Shown here one piece after another: positions 23,797-36,900 of a DNA stretch of 64,000 nucleotides (the stretch's first letter is position 1; each line of letters opens with the position of its first letter). Under the pieces are notes generated by a model. That model ran no database searches and was not told the origin of the DNA. It worked only from the letters and a program-made list of their open reading frames with translations. The stretch comes from Telopea speciosissima (lineage: Eukaryota; Streptophyta; Magnoliopsida; Proteales; Proteaceae), in the NCBI RefSeq assembly GCF_018873765.1, contig NC_057926.1, positions 56,061,378 through 56,125,377 on the forward strand, read 5' to 3'. Made by a program: the position numbers and the translations under genes.

Positions 23797-24956
23797 TGTC
23801 TTGATTCGAAAGCGAAAAGCTGAAAACCCTAGTTTCTTAAAAACTCATAGAAGCCAAGCATCGCGCACGGATTCATTTTGATACAAAAATGATGAATTGG
23901 CTGACGAAATTAAAAGCAAACCAGAACCGAAAAAGGAAGGAGTAATAACTAACAAGTGTTCTACCGGCGGTAGCCGGTTATAGCGACGGAGGGAACGGAT
24001 ATGCAGTTTGGCGGGAGATTTTGAACATCTGTTATAGTGAGCAGGAGAAGAGCTCTCAACCCGCAGTAACAGCTCTGTCTTTCTCTCTCTCTCTCTTCGA
24101 AACGAAATTCTTCCCTCCCTCCATGGATTACAAAAACAAAGAAAGTAAATTCGTCCAAGCTGGTTTTTGGTGTCAACCATCAGATTAGAATCCATACAGC
24201 ACATTTGCCTTTTCAATTTCTTTGATTCCAATCCATCGTCATAATTAAAGCTAAAAACGCAAGTCAAATCAACATTTTGGTTTTGGAAAAGCTTTTCTTC
24301 ACCGTGGGTGAGAGAATCTACCCATTGGGATGTGGAAAGAGATCCTCTCTGGTGTGTATCCGCCGGCTGGAGGCACTTTGGATGCATGCCCCGAGTGCTC
24401 CTAGCCGTTAGATGTGCATTGGAAGGGCTGCTGCGTTGGAGACGATCTTGGTCCTTTCAAGTTGGAATGTAATTATTTCCTTTATTTTTTATCACAAGCA
24501 GTCGAAAATACCCTTGATAATAGATGGTTCAGTTTTTTATTTTAAATTTTAAAAAAAACGATAAGGTTCTGATTTATGAACTTTCATGAACCGAATCGAA
24601 TCGAACTGATTAACAGTTTAACACCCTTGTTATTTGTTTTGGGGGATCAGATGGTTCACAACCTTACATGAACCCATGTAATCGCTTAGATCCAGTGGAT
24701 CTTCAAGCCAAGATTCGGGCTCCACTAGTTGAGTAGTTGTTCTCTAATCCTTTTTCTATCAAAAGTTCTCTAATCCATTCAATTAGACACGTGGAACTAT
24801 CCAGAACCTATCGATCTTGATGTGTAGCCCCTACAGTACGCGTGCCGGTGCATTTTATCAGATTCCGGTTCTGTACCCTGCCGCACATACCTTTAGCGGC
24901 GGCGCAACCCCGACCAGCGAACTGCACAAAACATCTAATTCAAGAAAACAAGAGAA
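23797..24956. promoter_or_regulatory. Divergent promoter region, ASF1 / pKIWI502-like
   Basis: The start codons of ASF1 (- strand) and the oxidoreductase (+ strand) are 1.16 kb apart with no gene between. The ASF1 side contains a CT microsatellite (about 24083-24097), likely in its 5' UTR or promoter. The middle contains the fold-back element at 24341-24450. Shared regulation is only a possibility. Confidence 0.45.
24341..24450. repeat. GC-rich fold-back element, family of 58052
   Basis: The core GGAGGCACTTTGG and CTAGCCGTTAGATGTGCATT parallels GGAGGCACTTAGAG and CAGCCATCAAATGTGTGTT at 58075-58130. Outer arms GATCCTCTCTGGTG and TTGGAGACGATC are roughly inverted. A degenerate MITE-like copy in the divergent promoter. 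Confidence 0.5.
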
Positions 24957-27900
24957 ATGTCTTCTCTAACTCTCATCCCCTCTCCTCCTCACCACAACCT
25001 CAGCTCCCATGCCCACCTCCATCGCTACCCCCACCCTCCCATGGCTATCATACGCCACCTAAACCTGCCCCACCTGAATCTCCGCCATCACCGTCGTCGC
25101 TATCTCTCAGTCGCTGCCGCTCTCCGTCAAGACACCAGCGTCTGGACTCAAGCACCTCTCTCTGAGGTTCAACCCGCCGCTGAAGAGCTCTTCCACGTCA
25201 GCATCGACGTCTCCGATTCACCGGATCTCGTTGCCTCCCATACACGCCCCGGCCAGTACTTGCAGCTCCGGCTGCCCGACGCTGAGAAGCCTGCCTTCCT
25301 TGCCATTGCCTCTTCGCCTTCTGTCTCTGCGTCGAAAGGCCAATTTGAGTTTCTCGTCAAGAGTGTCGCGGGCTCTACGGCTGAGCTTCTCTGTGGGCTA
25401 CGGAGAGGCGATGTGGTTGAGTTGAGCCAAGTTATGGGCAGAGGTTTCGATATCGGTCAGATCTCGCCGCCTGAGGAATACCCTACCGTTCTTATTTTCG
25501 CCACTGGTTCGGGAATTAGGTCAGTATTATTCATCAAAATCTTACTTTTTTTCCCCAGGGTTCTCTCCTGATTTCTGAATTGCCAAAGAACTTGTTCTGG
25601 AATTGCAAATTCAGTTGCATTCTAGAATCGAATTCTCCGGGTTCTTCTCGAATTAAGTAGTCCAGCGTTAATATGGCCAATTCGAAATTGAAACGCAGAG
25701 GCTGCCGTATCCGGTCCACTACTGGTGCTTTCCGCTCCTCTAGAAGGTAGAAGCGTAGAAGGCTCACGTTGGGAGTTTAGTGATGACAATTCTCTGGTCT
25801 TAACATCCTAAGCGTTGATTTTATTTGTATAATTCAGCGAACTTCTGAACCAGGTGTACATAAGAACCCTGCACATTACTGCTAATGGTGTGCAGGAAAT
25901 TCTCATAGCTACAACTACAAGGAACCTCAAAAGTGGAAAAAGTCCGAAGTAACTGCCACAGCTTCTTTTCTAACTTCTGGTATTTTTCTTACAGTACATG
26001 CTTCGCGTTCTCTTTGAAGAATATAGTACTTCTACAATGGTGTTGATCCAAGTATAGCTTTTGCTGTTTCATCCTTTCCCTGCCTCATGCTTCTCTGGTG
26101 GTTGTTCTGCCGTTATTGGCCTACTTTCACATCCCTGCTATAGATCAATATTATTGTTACTTTTTAGTTTTCAGCACAAACAATTTGCTCTTCCCCATTG
26201 ATTGTGTGATACGATCTTTAATTTGCATCAACATCCCAATAATACATCGAGGAGCAGTCATGTCGTTGGCCTTACCCTTTCCTTATTATACAAATGGAGC
26301 ATATTTCCGTGAAATGTTTGATTTTTGTAAATTGAGATTCTGTCATTCTTTTCATAACCTCACTTTCCTTCTCTGTCTTCTTGCTTTTTTCTTGATTTAC
26401 TTATCAGATAGATCTTCTTTCAATATAACTGATTTTCTTCTGTTCTTTCAAGTCCTCAACTTCTAAATGGGGATTCTTTTGGTTACAAGTCTTCAACTTG
26501 TAAATGGAAATCAAGCTCGGCACCAGATCACCATTAAATTACCATTTTTTATTTCTTAGTTTTGGCCTCAATCCACACATTAGTTTTTTTCACTGGTCCT
26601 GAAAGATCTCATATATGCATTCTGCTATAAGTACTAACCTCATTATACACATATTATTGACTGTTGTGTGAAGTACAAGATCAACATTTGGGAGACCTAA
26701 GTATAAAAAAAGGCGTACCTAGTGCACGAGGCTCCCACCATTGCGGTCTGGGAGGGTCACAATGTACGCAGCCTTACCCCCACTTCGTGGAGAGGCTGTT
26801 TCCTGATTCGAATCCTCGACCACTGCAATTGAGCTACCTAAGTATCTAAGAAGAAAAAATAGCAACCTAAAAGACTCATTACATTCACATAGGATCCAGA
26901 CAAATTTTCTTCCTAATCAATAATCATTTCTTTCCACTTGCCACTGATCGTTGAAAATCCCTTTTGTGTATATATATTCCATTAATGGTGTGTTCACCTA
27001 GTATACTATCCCACGTCCCCTAGTTAGGAGACCAACCCATGAATAATAAAAATATATATATAATATATAAAATTTAAAATAAAAAAACCGAATTCTGATT
27101 GTGGCCTATCTCAATTGTTAGGGAAAAACACAATTTCCTGTCAGACAGAGTACCCGTCACTAGTGTGGGCCCATCGTGCAGCCCGTTGGGCTAAACCGAA
27201 GAGCAGTTTCTTGGCAATACATGGATCCAGAAGGAGACGAGCATCTTGATGCCCCACAGGCCCACACGTTCGGATAGATCAGTTGCAAGCCGAGGTGATC
27301 GAGCTGAAGCAGGCAGTGAACCAACTCCTCTCGCTTTCCCAAGCACATGCCAGAAATGCTACGGCACGTCCAACAACAAATCCCAATCAGCTGGAGTCCA
27401 CTACATTGGGGGGCACCCTTAGTCACATCGTAGGCCCCTCGTAGATTGGTACCACCAGAAGAAGATGATGATGTGGTAGACATTCCTCAGGAATCTCCAG
27501 AGGCAGAAAGGGAAAGGAGAATGAGGGAAAAGGTCTAGAAGTTAGAACTTGCCTTCCGGAACACCAAAGCTCTAGAAGACTAGTTGAACGATACAGAGGG
27601 GATGTGCTTTTACCCCATAATAGTTCAAATAGCAGTTTGATGGGCCGGTGATCCTAGGGTGCACTTGAGAGCCTAGGCCAACCTGATGAGGGTGCGGGAT
27701 TTCTCCGATGACCAAATGGGGCAAGCCTTCCATTTCCCACTCTCAGGGCCTGCCCTTCGATGGCTCGTGCAGCTGGATTCCTCTCACCCTTGGACCTGGA
27801 GCGACATGGCTAAAGCCTTCACTAAACAATACTCCTACAGCACAGAGATCGACGTGACACTTTGTGAACTAGAGACCCTAAAGCAGGATCCTGGAGAAGG

Positions 27901-30900
27901 ATTCTCCAAGTACATTGCCAGATACAGATATACAACCACTAAGGTGTGGAACTGCCTTTCGGAGCAAGAACAGATAGACATGATCATTGAGAATCTTTGG
28001 TCAGAGTACCATGATCTTCTGTACTTCCAACCCCTGAAGTCCTTCGCTTCCCTCGTAGGCGCAGGCAGGCACATTGAGGACAAGTTGTACAAGGATGCAC
28101 AAAATCAAGCCGCAAGCTCCTCTTAAGTGGGCAAGTGGAAGCCGTCAATGCCAAGAGGCCAAGGCTCGGAGGTCAGCTTATAAAATCCAAGTCATCAGCC
28201 TGTCAATATGTATTCCACAGTACCTCCACCTCCTTTGTGGCCCACATCAACACCAGTGTGTACCTCAGCACCCTTTTAGTCCAGCAAGATCCGTTACCAC
28301 CGCCACAACAGAGACAGAGGCGGCAGTTTGTTGATCTAGGAATGACCATGGCTACCCTGTATACCAAGCTACATAAGGCAGGACTCTTGAGTACCGTCCC
28401 TCCATGATCAGTCAAGGATCCACCTCCATTTTTTTACAACAAAGACCTGTACTGCCTATACCATGCCCTTCCACTGACAGTTGCATGGCACTCTGGCATG
28501 TGATACAAGATCTCCTCGACACCGGTGAGTTCAAGCTGAGAACCAAGCAGCAGCCAAATACCAATCCTCTTCCTTCACACGACTCCATCAACATGTTGAC
28601 TGGAGAATCAGGGGAGACTAGCCCAACTTCCACTATCCAGTCAGTCACATCTCTGCCCCCCTAAGAAGAAGAAATATCTCGATGCACGAGAGTCCAGAGC
28701 CTTGCTCAATCCGTACTCTATCAGGCAAAGTAACACTTATGTTGAAAGCTATGCTGTAGCAACCCCCAAGCACCGGGAGTCAAAACACATCTCCTGCGGT
28801 TTTGTATGAGCAAAATCCCAGGAGTGTGATAAATATCTCCATGCTCAATAACCAACTCTAGTTGACTACTCCCAATTACTGCCCTAAAACCTGATTTACG
28901 AATGAACCAAACAACTAGTCCTACTCCTATAAAGATAAAGCTTAGGACTCTCTATCTTTGCTCCAGTTGTCCCCAACCCTTCCCAAGGTGGTCATCCTTA
29001 GAAATAGGTAAATCTTGCATCTGAATACTTATATGTCCTCGAACAATGTTTCATGGGTATAGGTGCCTAGAATCCAGCCCAGGTTTGAGATGTGGGACTC
29101 AGAAACCCCAAAAACTAGGTTTGGGGGACTTGGTGTGATATATACAACCTTTTCTTTTCTTTTCTTTTTATCCTTTCCTAGAAGGGGCAGGCCTAGGGAC
29201 AAAATTACCTTGGTGTTTGGGTCGGAATCCTGATGCTATAGAAACCAGGTTACTGGACATCTGAAAAGAAAGAAAAGAAAAAATTATTTTGTTTTTAATT
29301 CTTCAGGTTGCAAGTAAAGAACTGGATATCTTTTGCTTCAGTGAAATGGTTTCATTGTACTGTTAGTGCCTTAGATTTTGCGGGAAATACGAATTCTCTT
29401 CTCATTTGAAACTCTACATTGGTACTGAAATTGAAGCAGTGACATCATTTCCTTCACCTTTTTGTATCTGGAAGCTCTATAATAATTGATGATTATTATT
29501 TACTATTCAATGTCTGATTATTTCTATGCAGTCCAATTCGATCTGTCATTGAGTCAGGCTTCAGTGCCAGAAAGAGATCAGATGTGAGGCTTTATTATGG
29601 AGCTAGAAATCTTCGAAGAATGGCGTATCAGGTGTGTAAAGTCATGTACTCCCTGGGTAGTGGTTAATTGTTAGAGGTGGATGGGTAGCCCTGGTCTGTG
29701 TTATGAACCCCTCACATACTTATACCAACTTGACAAGCTTCCATTTAATTCTAACAGAACCAACAATTTCGTGCTTCAGATGAGTCTATTTTGAAGTGTG
29801 TGGTCCATTTTATGGTTACTCAATTTGCATATTATGCACTTGTAATTGCTGTATCTGCATTTTCTTTTTGCAGAAATTTTAATTCCAAAGTATGCGTGAA
29901 CAAACACTTTATTGGCCTTTAAAAAAAAACAAAAAAACAAAGGATTAAATACTTTATACTTATTGATATCAATGTATATAATTTTGAAAGAATATGCCCT
30001 TTGCAGAAATATTAGTATTTATACCTTATCCTTTATATTTTATACTTATTATATGAATGTATAATATAGTAGAATACATGTATTTTTCCAATTTCCTCTT
30101 GAAAATGTTTTGCACCTGTACTTTTTGTCCTCTCCATACATGTATTACTGATTATGGTCGTTCCTCCTACAGGATAGGTTCAAGGAATGGGAATCTTCTG
30201 GTGTTAAGGTTGTGCCTGTATTTTCACAACCAGATGATAGATGGGAGGGTGAACATGGCTATGTACAGGTGGTTTTTTGAATCTTCTAATGTGTTGAGTT
30301 GATTTGATGTTAGGGCTTACTTTCTTAAATTATTTATTTGCTTTCTTTTGTGTGTCTTACCTTAAAATATATTTATATTTTTTCAGGCTGCTTTTGCTAG
30401 AGCCAAACAAACGTACAATCCTTTATCCACTGGTGCACTTCTCTGTGGGCAAAAACAAATGGCTGAGGTTTGTCTTTGTTTCAAAATTAGTTAGTTAATT
30501 TTTGTCGGGATAATTCTAGTTGTAAATCTGTCATAGCAACTGTGAGAATTTTTGTTCGTCATTTCTGTTCTTTCTATCTTTTTTATATTATGAGTGGGGC
30601 TTTGAATAACAAAGGTAGCTAGTGTGTATCCAAAGGCCCATGGGTGAACCTTACTATACCCCATGGACTTGAGCCATTGGGCTAAGTAAGGTCCATAGTC
30701 TAGAACTTTCTACCATTGTGTAAGAAGACTAGATATTTGCAAAGGAATGCACTAGAAGCTAGAATGCTCTAGAGAGTACTTGTAAATACTAAAGAAGTAG
30801 GAGGTTTAGAATTCTCAACTAAGGAGCTGGGAGTGTTCTAGGCTCCTTAGCTTAAATGTTCCTAGCCATTGGATGGAGGACACTTGTAAAGATCTTAGGC

Positions 30901-33900
30901 ATTCTTTGTAGAGTTGGGTGCCTATAAATAGGGGTAGCTTCATTTGGCCAAGGTGGACACAAGTGTATCCAAACATTCCTAGTACAATAAAGTTCTCATT
31001 CACTCAAACTCTCATGTCCATTCAAGCTCTCCTCCTAAATCTCTCAAGGTAGTGAGAAAGGCTGAGCACTAAGGCAAGGAGTGCCAAGTGCCGGCACAGT
31101 TGGCTTAGTAAAGAGTAAGGCCATGACAACGTGGTATATATATATGTACTCCACCCCCTACCAATTGACCAGTTGGGTCTAGAAACACTGGCCAAACAAC
31201 TATAAAACTTTTGATCTATCAGTTCAGAAACCTTTATATTTTGAATTGCAGACATCTGACTTGCACAATCTTGGGCTGAATCAAGAACTCATGAAATCTA
31301 CTATCAAATAATACAAAAGGCTTTATCTGCATCCAAGCTGTTTGGTGAAAAATCATCCAAGAATTGTGAGCCAAAATGGTTGTACATTTCTGTTGGAATG
31401 CAACACCATGACTTGTCACAAAAATTTGTTTATTACCTCTAGTGTCATCTCTAGTCAGTTCCATGAACTAGACCAGCCAATAGGTTGAACCCGAACTGGA
31501 TGTTTCGGTGGTGAGATCAAGACAAAATTACAGTAGGTCAAAACACTCAAAGCTAGAGTTGGTAAAAAAAAAACTGGCCATTTGAATCATTCTTCAGTTT
31601 TAAGCTTGCAAAAAAAAAAGAACCGGGTAGAATTCCTTATTTGAATGGGACAAACAGGTTTTCCTTTATATTTATTGGCTTGACTCGTACTTCAGTCTTT
31701 AGCTTCTGGGAGACCAGGGTGCCTCATTTGAATGGGATTAACAGTTTTTCCTTTAGATTTACTATTGGCTTGACTTATGGATTCCCCCTTTCTAATCTTC
31801 TCTGGTCTGACAATTACCTTGAGTAGTAGTCTGGTGGATCATTTTTCAGCTTGTATAGCTGCATCCTGATGCATCAATTTTTCTCATTTTTTAATAACAT
31901 TTAGGTCCTTGTATTTCCATCTGCATCCTGATGCATCAATTTGTTGCTGTATGGAGAAGATAATTTGGTCCTTTGACAGTTTGGTAGGCGGGGAATTCCC
32001 TTGATATGGCCCATGTCAAATTTGGTGGCCCACCTTAATCATATGGCCGATCATTTATGGGATTTTCCCCTTGTCTCCATGGTTGTCACTGCGGCTAGGC
32101 GATCCAAGGCGCCCGGATACCTAGGGGACGCTGTTGTTGAAACATTCCCACTTTTTCTAACAATTTTCAAAATGTTATGATGACAGTGGAGAATTCAGAT
32201 TGGTCTGGAATTTAATACATGAATAGGTGATACCATGGACATACAGTTAACTTTAATTAATAATATAACTGCCACATGGCAGTTTCAGAGGGTGTCTAGA
32301 AAAAGAAAATACAACAGGCATGTAGGATTTCTGCCCCATATCAGATATAATTTTCACCAAAATGGAAACAAAATCCCAAAAATTGGAGAATTTGGTAAAG
32401 TCTTATACGTCCATACTCAAAACTAGTCAAGCTTTTTACATTGATCATATTGGGAAACCTGATCTGGAAGTTCATCACTAATGATATAGCACATAAGGGA
32501 AGAATTCAAGTTTTCGGGTTTGAATCGGGTGTATTTGTTGACACCACAGATTTTCCCTCCAATATCGACCAGTAGGCTGGATCTACCAATTCAGATTGGG
32601 ATAGTGTCTGATCTGATCTGTAGTACCAGGTTTTTTTCGTTGCCAATAATGGACCCTCATAGGAAAAGTGTTCTTTCTCAATTTAAGATGCAAGCTGGCT
32701 TATCATTGTAAATTGAATCTAAATCTTAGTTTCTTAGAACAGTAAAAATCCCATACAACTTTCTGTTGCCCAATTTCGAGTGTTTATCCTGTAGCAAATT
32801 GGAGACTATGGTTACATGTTTTTACTCTTTTTTTTGGGGTGGGGGAAGTAAATCTGATGAATTGTATGTTGCAAGAATCAGTCTGCTGAAGAGAACCTGA
32901 ATGGTTATTTAGGCTTTTGTGCACTCAATTAATTCTGTTGTCTTCTAGGTTGCATCTCATCCCATTAGTGTGTATTGCACTTCAAACCAAGACATATATA
33001 TTGGGGCTCCCAAAGGGATGGAAAATTCAAATCTTCATTTATTTATTCTCAAGGTTCCGGATCCCACCATATCCACAACAAAAAGGTTTGGTGGAAATGC
33101 TGGATGAGGAATTTTGCTTGTTATTTTATTCAGGGGAAAGTTTTCATACACGGCTTACACGGCCGTGTATGTGAGAGGGTAATGTAGCTCTAAATAGGAA
33201 AAGGATCCTATTAGAGGCCAAGCAACATGATCTAATAAGACTGCTGGTTTGGCTAGGCAGTTTGGGGCTGTTTAGGGCAAATTTAGGGTTTAGGCTAGGG
33301 TTAGGGATGAATGTGATACATGGTAATGTCGTAATGATCAGCAGGTCTAGGAGATTATTTTGAAATAAAAAAAATAGGATTTGATTAGGTTTTATAATTC
33401 TGCAGATTTAGGGTTAGGGTTTAGAGTTTTAGAAATTAGGAAAACTACCAAAACTAGGGTTTTGAGTGAGCTGTGAGGGCTGGGCTTGGGATTGAGTGTA
33501 CTAAACAGTAAGGGGGAGACTTGATAGTAATTTGGGCTGAATTGGATGGCTATTTAGGTCCTGAACAGGTTTTTGACTATTTAGGGTTTAGTGGAGATGA
33601 AGGGGAATTAGGGTTTAGCTATTGAAGATGGGGCAACAGGCTAGGTCGAGTGGAGACAATGGTGTGGGGAGGCCATGGCTTAAGTTTGGTTGATTTCTGA
33701 TGGAAAAACAGATCTGGACAGAATTCAGCAGTCTAGGGTTTATGAAAGTAAAACAGAAAATTAAAGGGGGATGGAATGGGGGAAGAAGAATGGATGAAAA
33801 AACAGAATTTTAAACTCAAACTCACTACTGGAATCCACCGGCAGCAGATTGACAATTGAAGGAACCTCCTGATCGTCTCGATGCAAGGAGTCGTAGGAAT

Positions 33901-36900
33901 CCACCCACCCTATCCACCTTGAAATCCACAAGGATTTACACTCAAAGGAGCTGGAACAGCAGCAGAAACAGTCTTTTTTTATTCAAATTCAATGTGGGGG
34001 AGCCCTCCACGATTTACTATAGTAATAAGATGGCTTTATGCCAAGTCCTAGTACAATTTAAAGTCTTTTCCTTCAAAAATCGTGGAAGGAAGAGATTTAA
34101 TCTAACTTAACTAATTTAAAACAGTAAAAGACTTATTTAACCCTACTAACTTAAGTTAAAAGATATCTAATTTAAAATAACTAATTTAAAAGAAGATTCC
34201 ATATTAGCCAATAGGATATAAGGACCTATTAACTAATAGAAACACTTCACTTAAATTAGACCAATTGAACCAATTGGGTGCAACCAATTCTAAACCGGTT
34301 CAATCTAAAAACATAAAAATAACTAAAGTATTGGGCTAATCCCGTATGCAACCTATATACCCCTAGTTTAGGCTCATTAAAGTGGCCTATTACATAAAAA
34401 AACCCTTGGGAACAAAGGCCCAACATGTATATAACCCAACCCTAGGCCTATTTCTAAAGAAATAAGCCCTATTTGGTGATGATTCTGCATCTCATCAGAG
34501 GGTCTGTCACAAAGAGTTGGAAAAGTCATAAATCCCCACCCATTAATTAATGCCTTGAAACTCCCACCCTCTCACATACACGTCTTACACGACCGTGTGT
34601 GAAAACTTTCCCCTTTTATTATTATGAACTCTTTTCTTTCGGGCTGCTTTTTAATGAATATTTTCTCAAGACTATATGGCTACCATACTTTTTATTATGA
34701 ACTCTTTTCTTTCAGGCCGCTTTTAAGTTGAATATTTTCTAAAGACTACTGTTAGCCATAGTCAACCTAGTCTTGCCATAACTTCTAAGAATCTCTGTGG
34801 AAATATAACTTTTACAACTGCAACTAAAACTGTAAAGCTAACTCTTAGAAGTTTTAGTTAAGTTGGAAAGCATTTTGAAATTTCAAGAATGTTGTTCTTG
34901 GAGGGATGTTTGTTAGGAAAATGCTGAATATTCACAGTCAAGAGACAAAGTCAGCCAATCACCTCTTACGTGAATTGGCATCAGTGCTGCCTCAGCACAG
35001 AACAGGCTCAAGTTTGAGTCGCTAAGGCTGCATGCTACTATGTATGGTACAGGTGGTGATCCATATGGATACGTTCCCATTAGGTCCCCTACTCCCAAAG
35101 CTGTAGTATCCCCCCCCCCCTCACACAGATTTTATGCAACCTCTATCAGTTATTAACTGTTCTAGAAGTATTTCTGGAGTCTGGATGCAGTAGCTATTTG
35201 TGGACGTTTAAGAAATGAGCAAGGCAAGTTTGGAGTCTCTCTAGCTAAAAGGTTTACTGGATTTCGGTAAAGAGCTGTGTGTACTTCACAACTTTTTCCT
35301 TTTCTAGTTTAGGCTCTTGAACCAATGGCTTGGAAGGTTTTTTTTGTTTGTAGAATAAAAGTAAGTTGAATGTGCTGGATATTCGCTAAATGTATAATAT
35401 TATGTTACATCACCTCTCTTATTTTTCCGTTTCTAGTCTTGGAGATCATTACCGTCTCACCGATTCTATGTCCACATGGATGGGATGTCTCAGCTAAAAA
35501 TGCTTTTTAATCTTTTTAATATTCCTTTTTTCCTTTAGGGCTCTGTTTGAGGGAAGTGAAATTAAAACAAAGTTTAATTGAGCTTTTTGTAATCATTACC
35601 AACAATAATTTGTGACTTCAAAGCTCACTAAATACATTAATTAATGAGGGAAAATTTCTATAACTCCCCTCTACTTACCTACATTTACTCAAACTTCCCT
35701 ACTCTTAACTTTCACATCTGATTCCCCCCCCCCTCCCACAAAAGCAAACTTCTACCTCTGCTTAGCATACCTAAATTACTCCTTTTAACTGATTCTCATC
35801 ATCTCTCTCCTCCTTATCTATTTTTTATTTTATTTATTCGATTTTCTTCTTCTTCTGCCAACGTGTTAGGAAACCCTATGGGTGGTGGCAGTCTCTCTTG
35901 TAGCGACGAAGCTGATGACGGAGGGGGAGGAATATGAGATCTTGTGGACGGTGAAGTTCAAAAAGAAGACAGGGAGGAGTGTGAGATGTCGTAGATGGCG
36001 AAGTTTCGGAAGATGGAGGTGCTGCAGTCCACAGGGCGCGCAGCATGGAACACTCCCGGGAAGACCGTTGATCGGACTTTCCAGCAATGCAGTTCTTGCA
36101 ACTGTTCACCTCCACCCGATACCAAAGTGGCAGACATCGGTGCCTCTCCAGTTAAGTAGTTATAGGAATAGTTAAAGTTCTTCAACCTCGGCAGCTGGCA
36201 CACTGACGCCAGAATAACTCCCTTGAACATGTTATGTGCCACGTCCAGCTGCTCCAGACTCTTCATCTGCCCAATGACTGCAGATCGTTGAACCTGATGT
36301 CGAGCGAGCCCTGGAGATGGTTGAAGCTGACGTCGAGCACGGTAAGTTGGGTGAGCTGGCCGATCTGCGGTGGCAGGCAGTCGGTGAGGAGGTTGTTCAT
36401 GAGGATGATTTCGTTGAGGGTGGGGCCAATCTTCCCAATGTTGGCTGGGATGCAACCACGCATATTGTTGTTGGCCATGACCAGCACCGAGACGGGAGGT
36501 TCCCAAATTCTCAGGAATGCCGAAGCGGAACCTGTTGTTTTTTTTATGAAGAGTGCATCAAGTCCTTGTTGCTGAGTCCAGCTCGAAGAACAGTTTCATG
36601 CGGTGGAAGGTGTCGGGAATGGAGCCACAGAAGCGGTTGGAGTTGAGGTGAAAGAGGGTGAGTTCTGTGAGGAGACCTAGCTCAGTTGGGAGGTAACCTG
36701 CAATGCCGGTGTAGTTGAGATCCATAATGGCTACCACTCGCATGGAAGAGTTGATGGGGGAGAAGAAACAGTAGACACCATAGGAGGAGCAAACGTTGGG
36801 GCCGACCCAGTTGGCGGTGAAGTTGAAAGGATTGGAGAACATAGAGGCCTTCCTTGTCTGGAGTGCAATGTAGGCATTGCAAAGCCTCGAGTTGTCGAAT

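Noticed and set aside
23845-24387. A 180-codon - strand frame upstream of ASF1
   Set aside because: It overlaps the presumed ASF1 5' UTR and promoter, contains CT microsatellite translation and a fold-back element, and shows no domain.
26098-26466. A 122-codon hydrophobic frame in intron 1 of the pKIWI502-like gene
   Set aside because: T-rich intron sequence gives Phe/Leu-rich translations by default. There is no conserved motif.
33240-33620. TTTAGGG-like motifs as an internal telomere array
   Set aside because: The motifs are scattered and not in tandem, so this is not a telomeric repeat tract.
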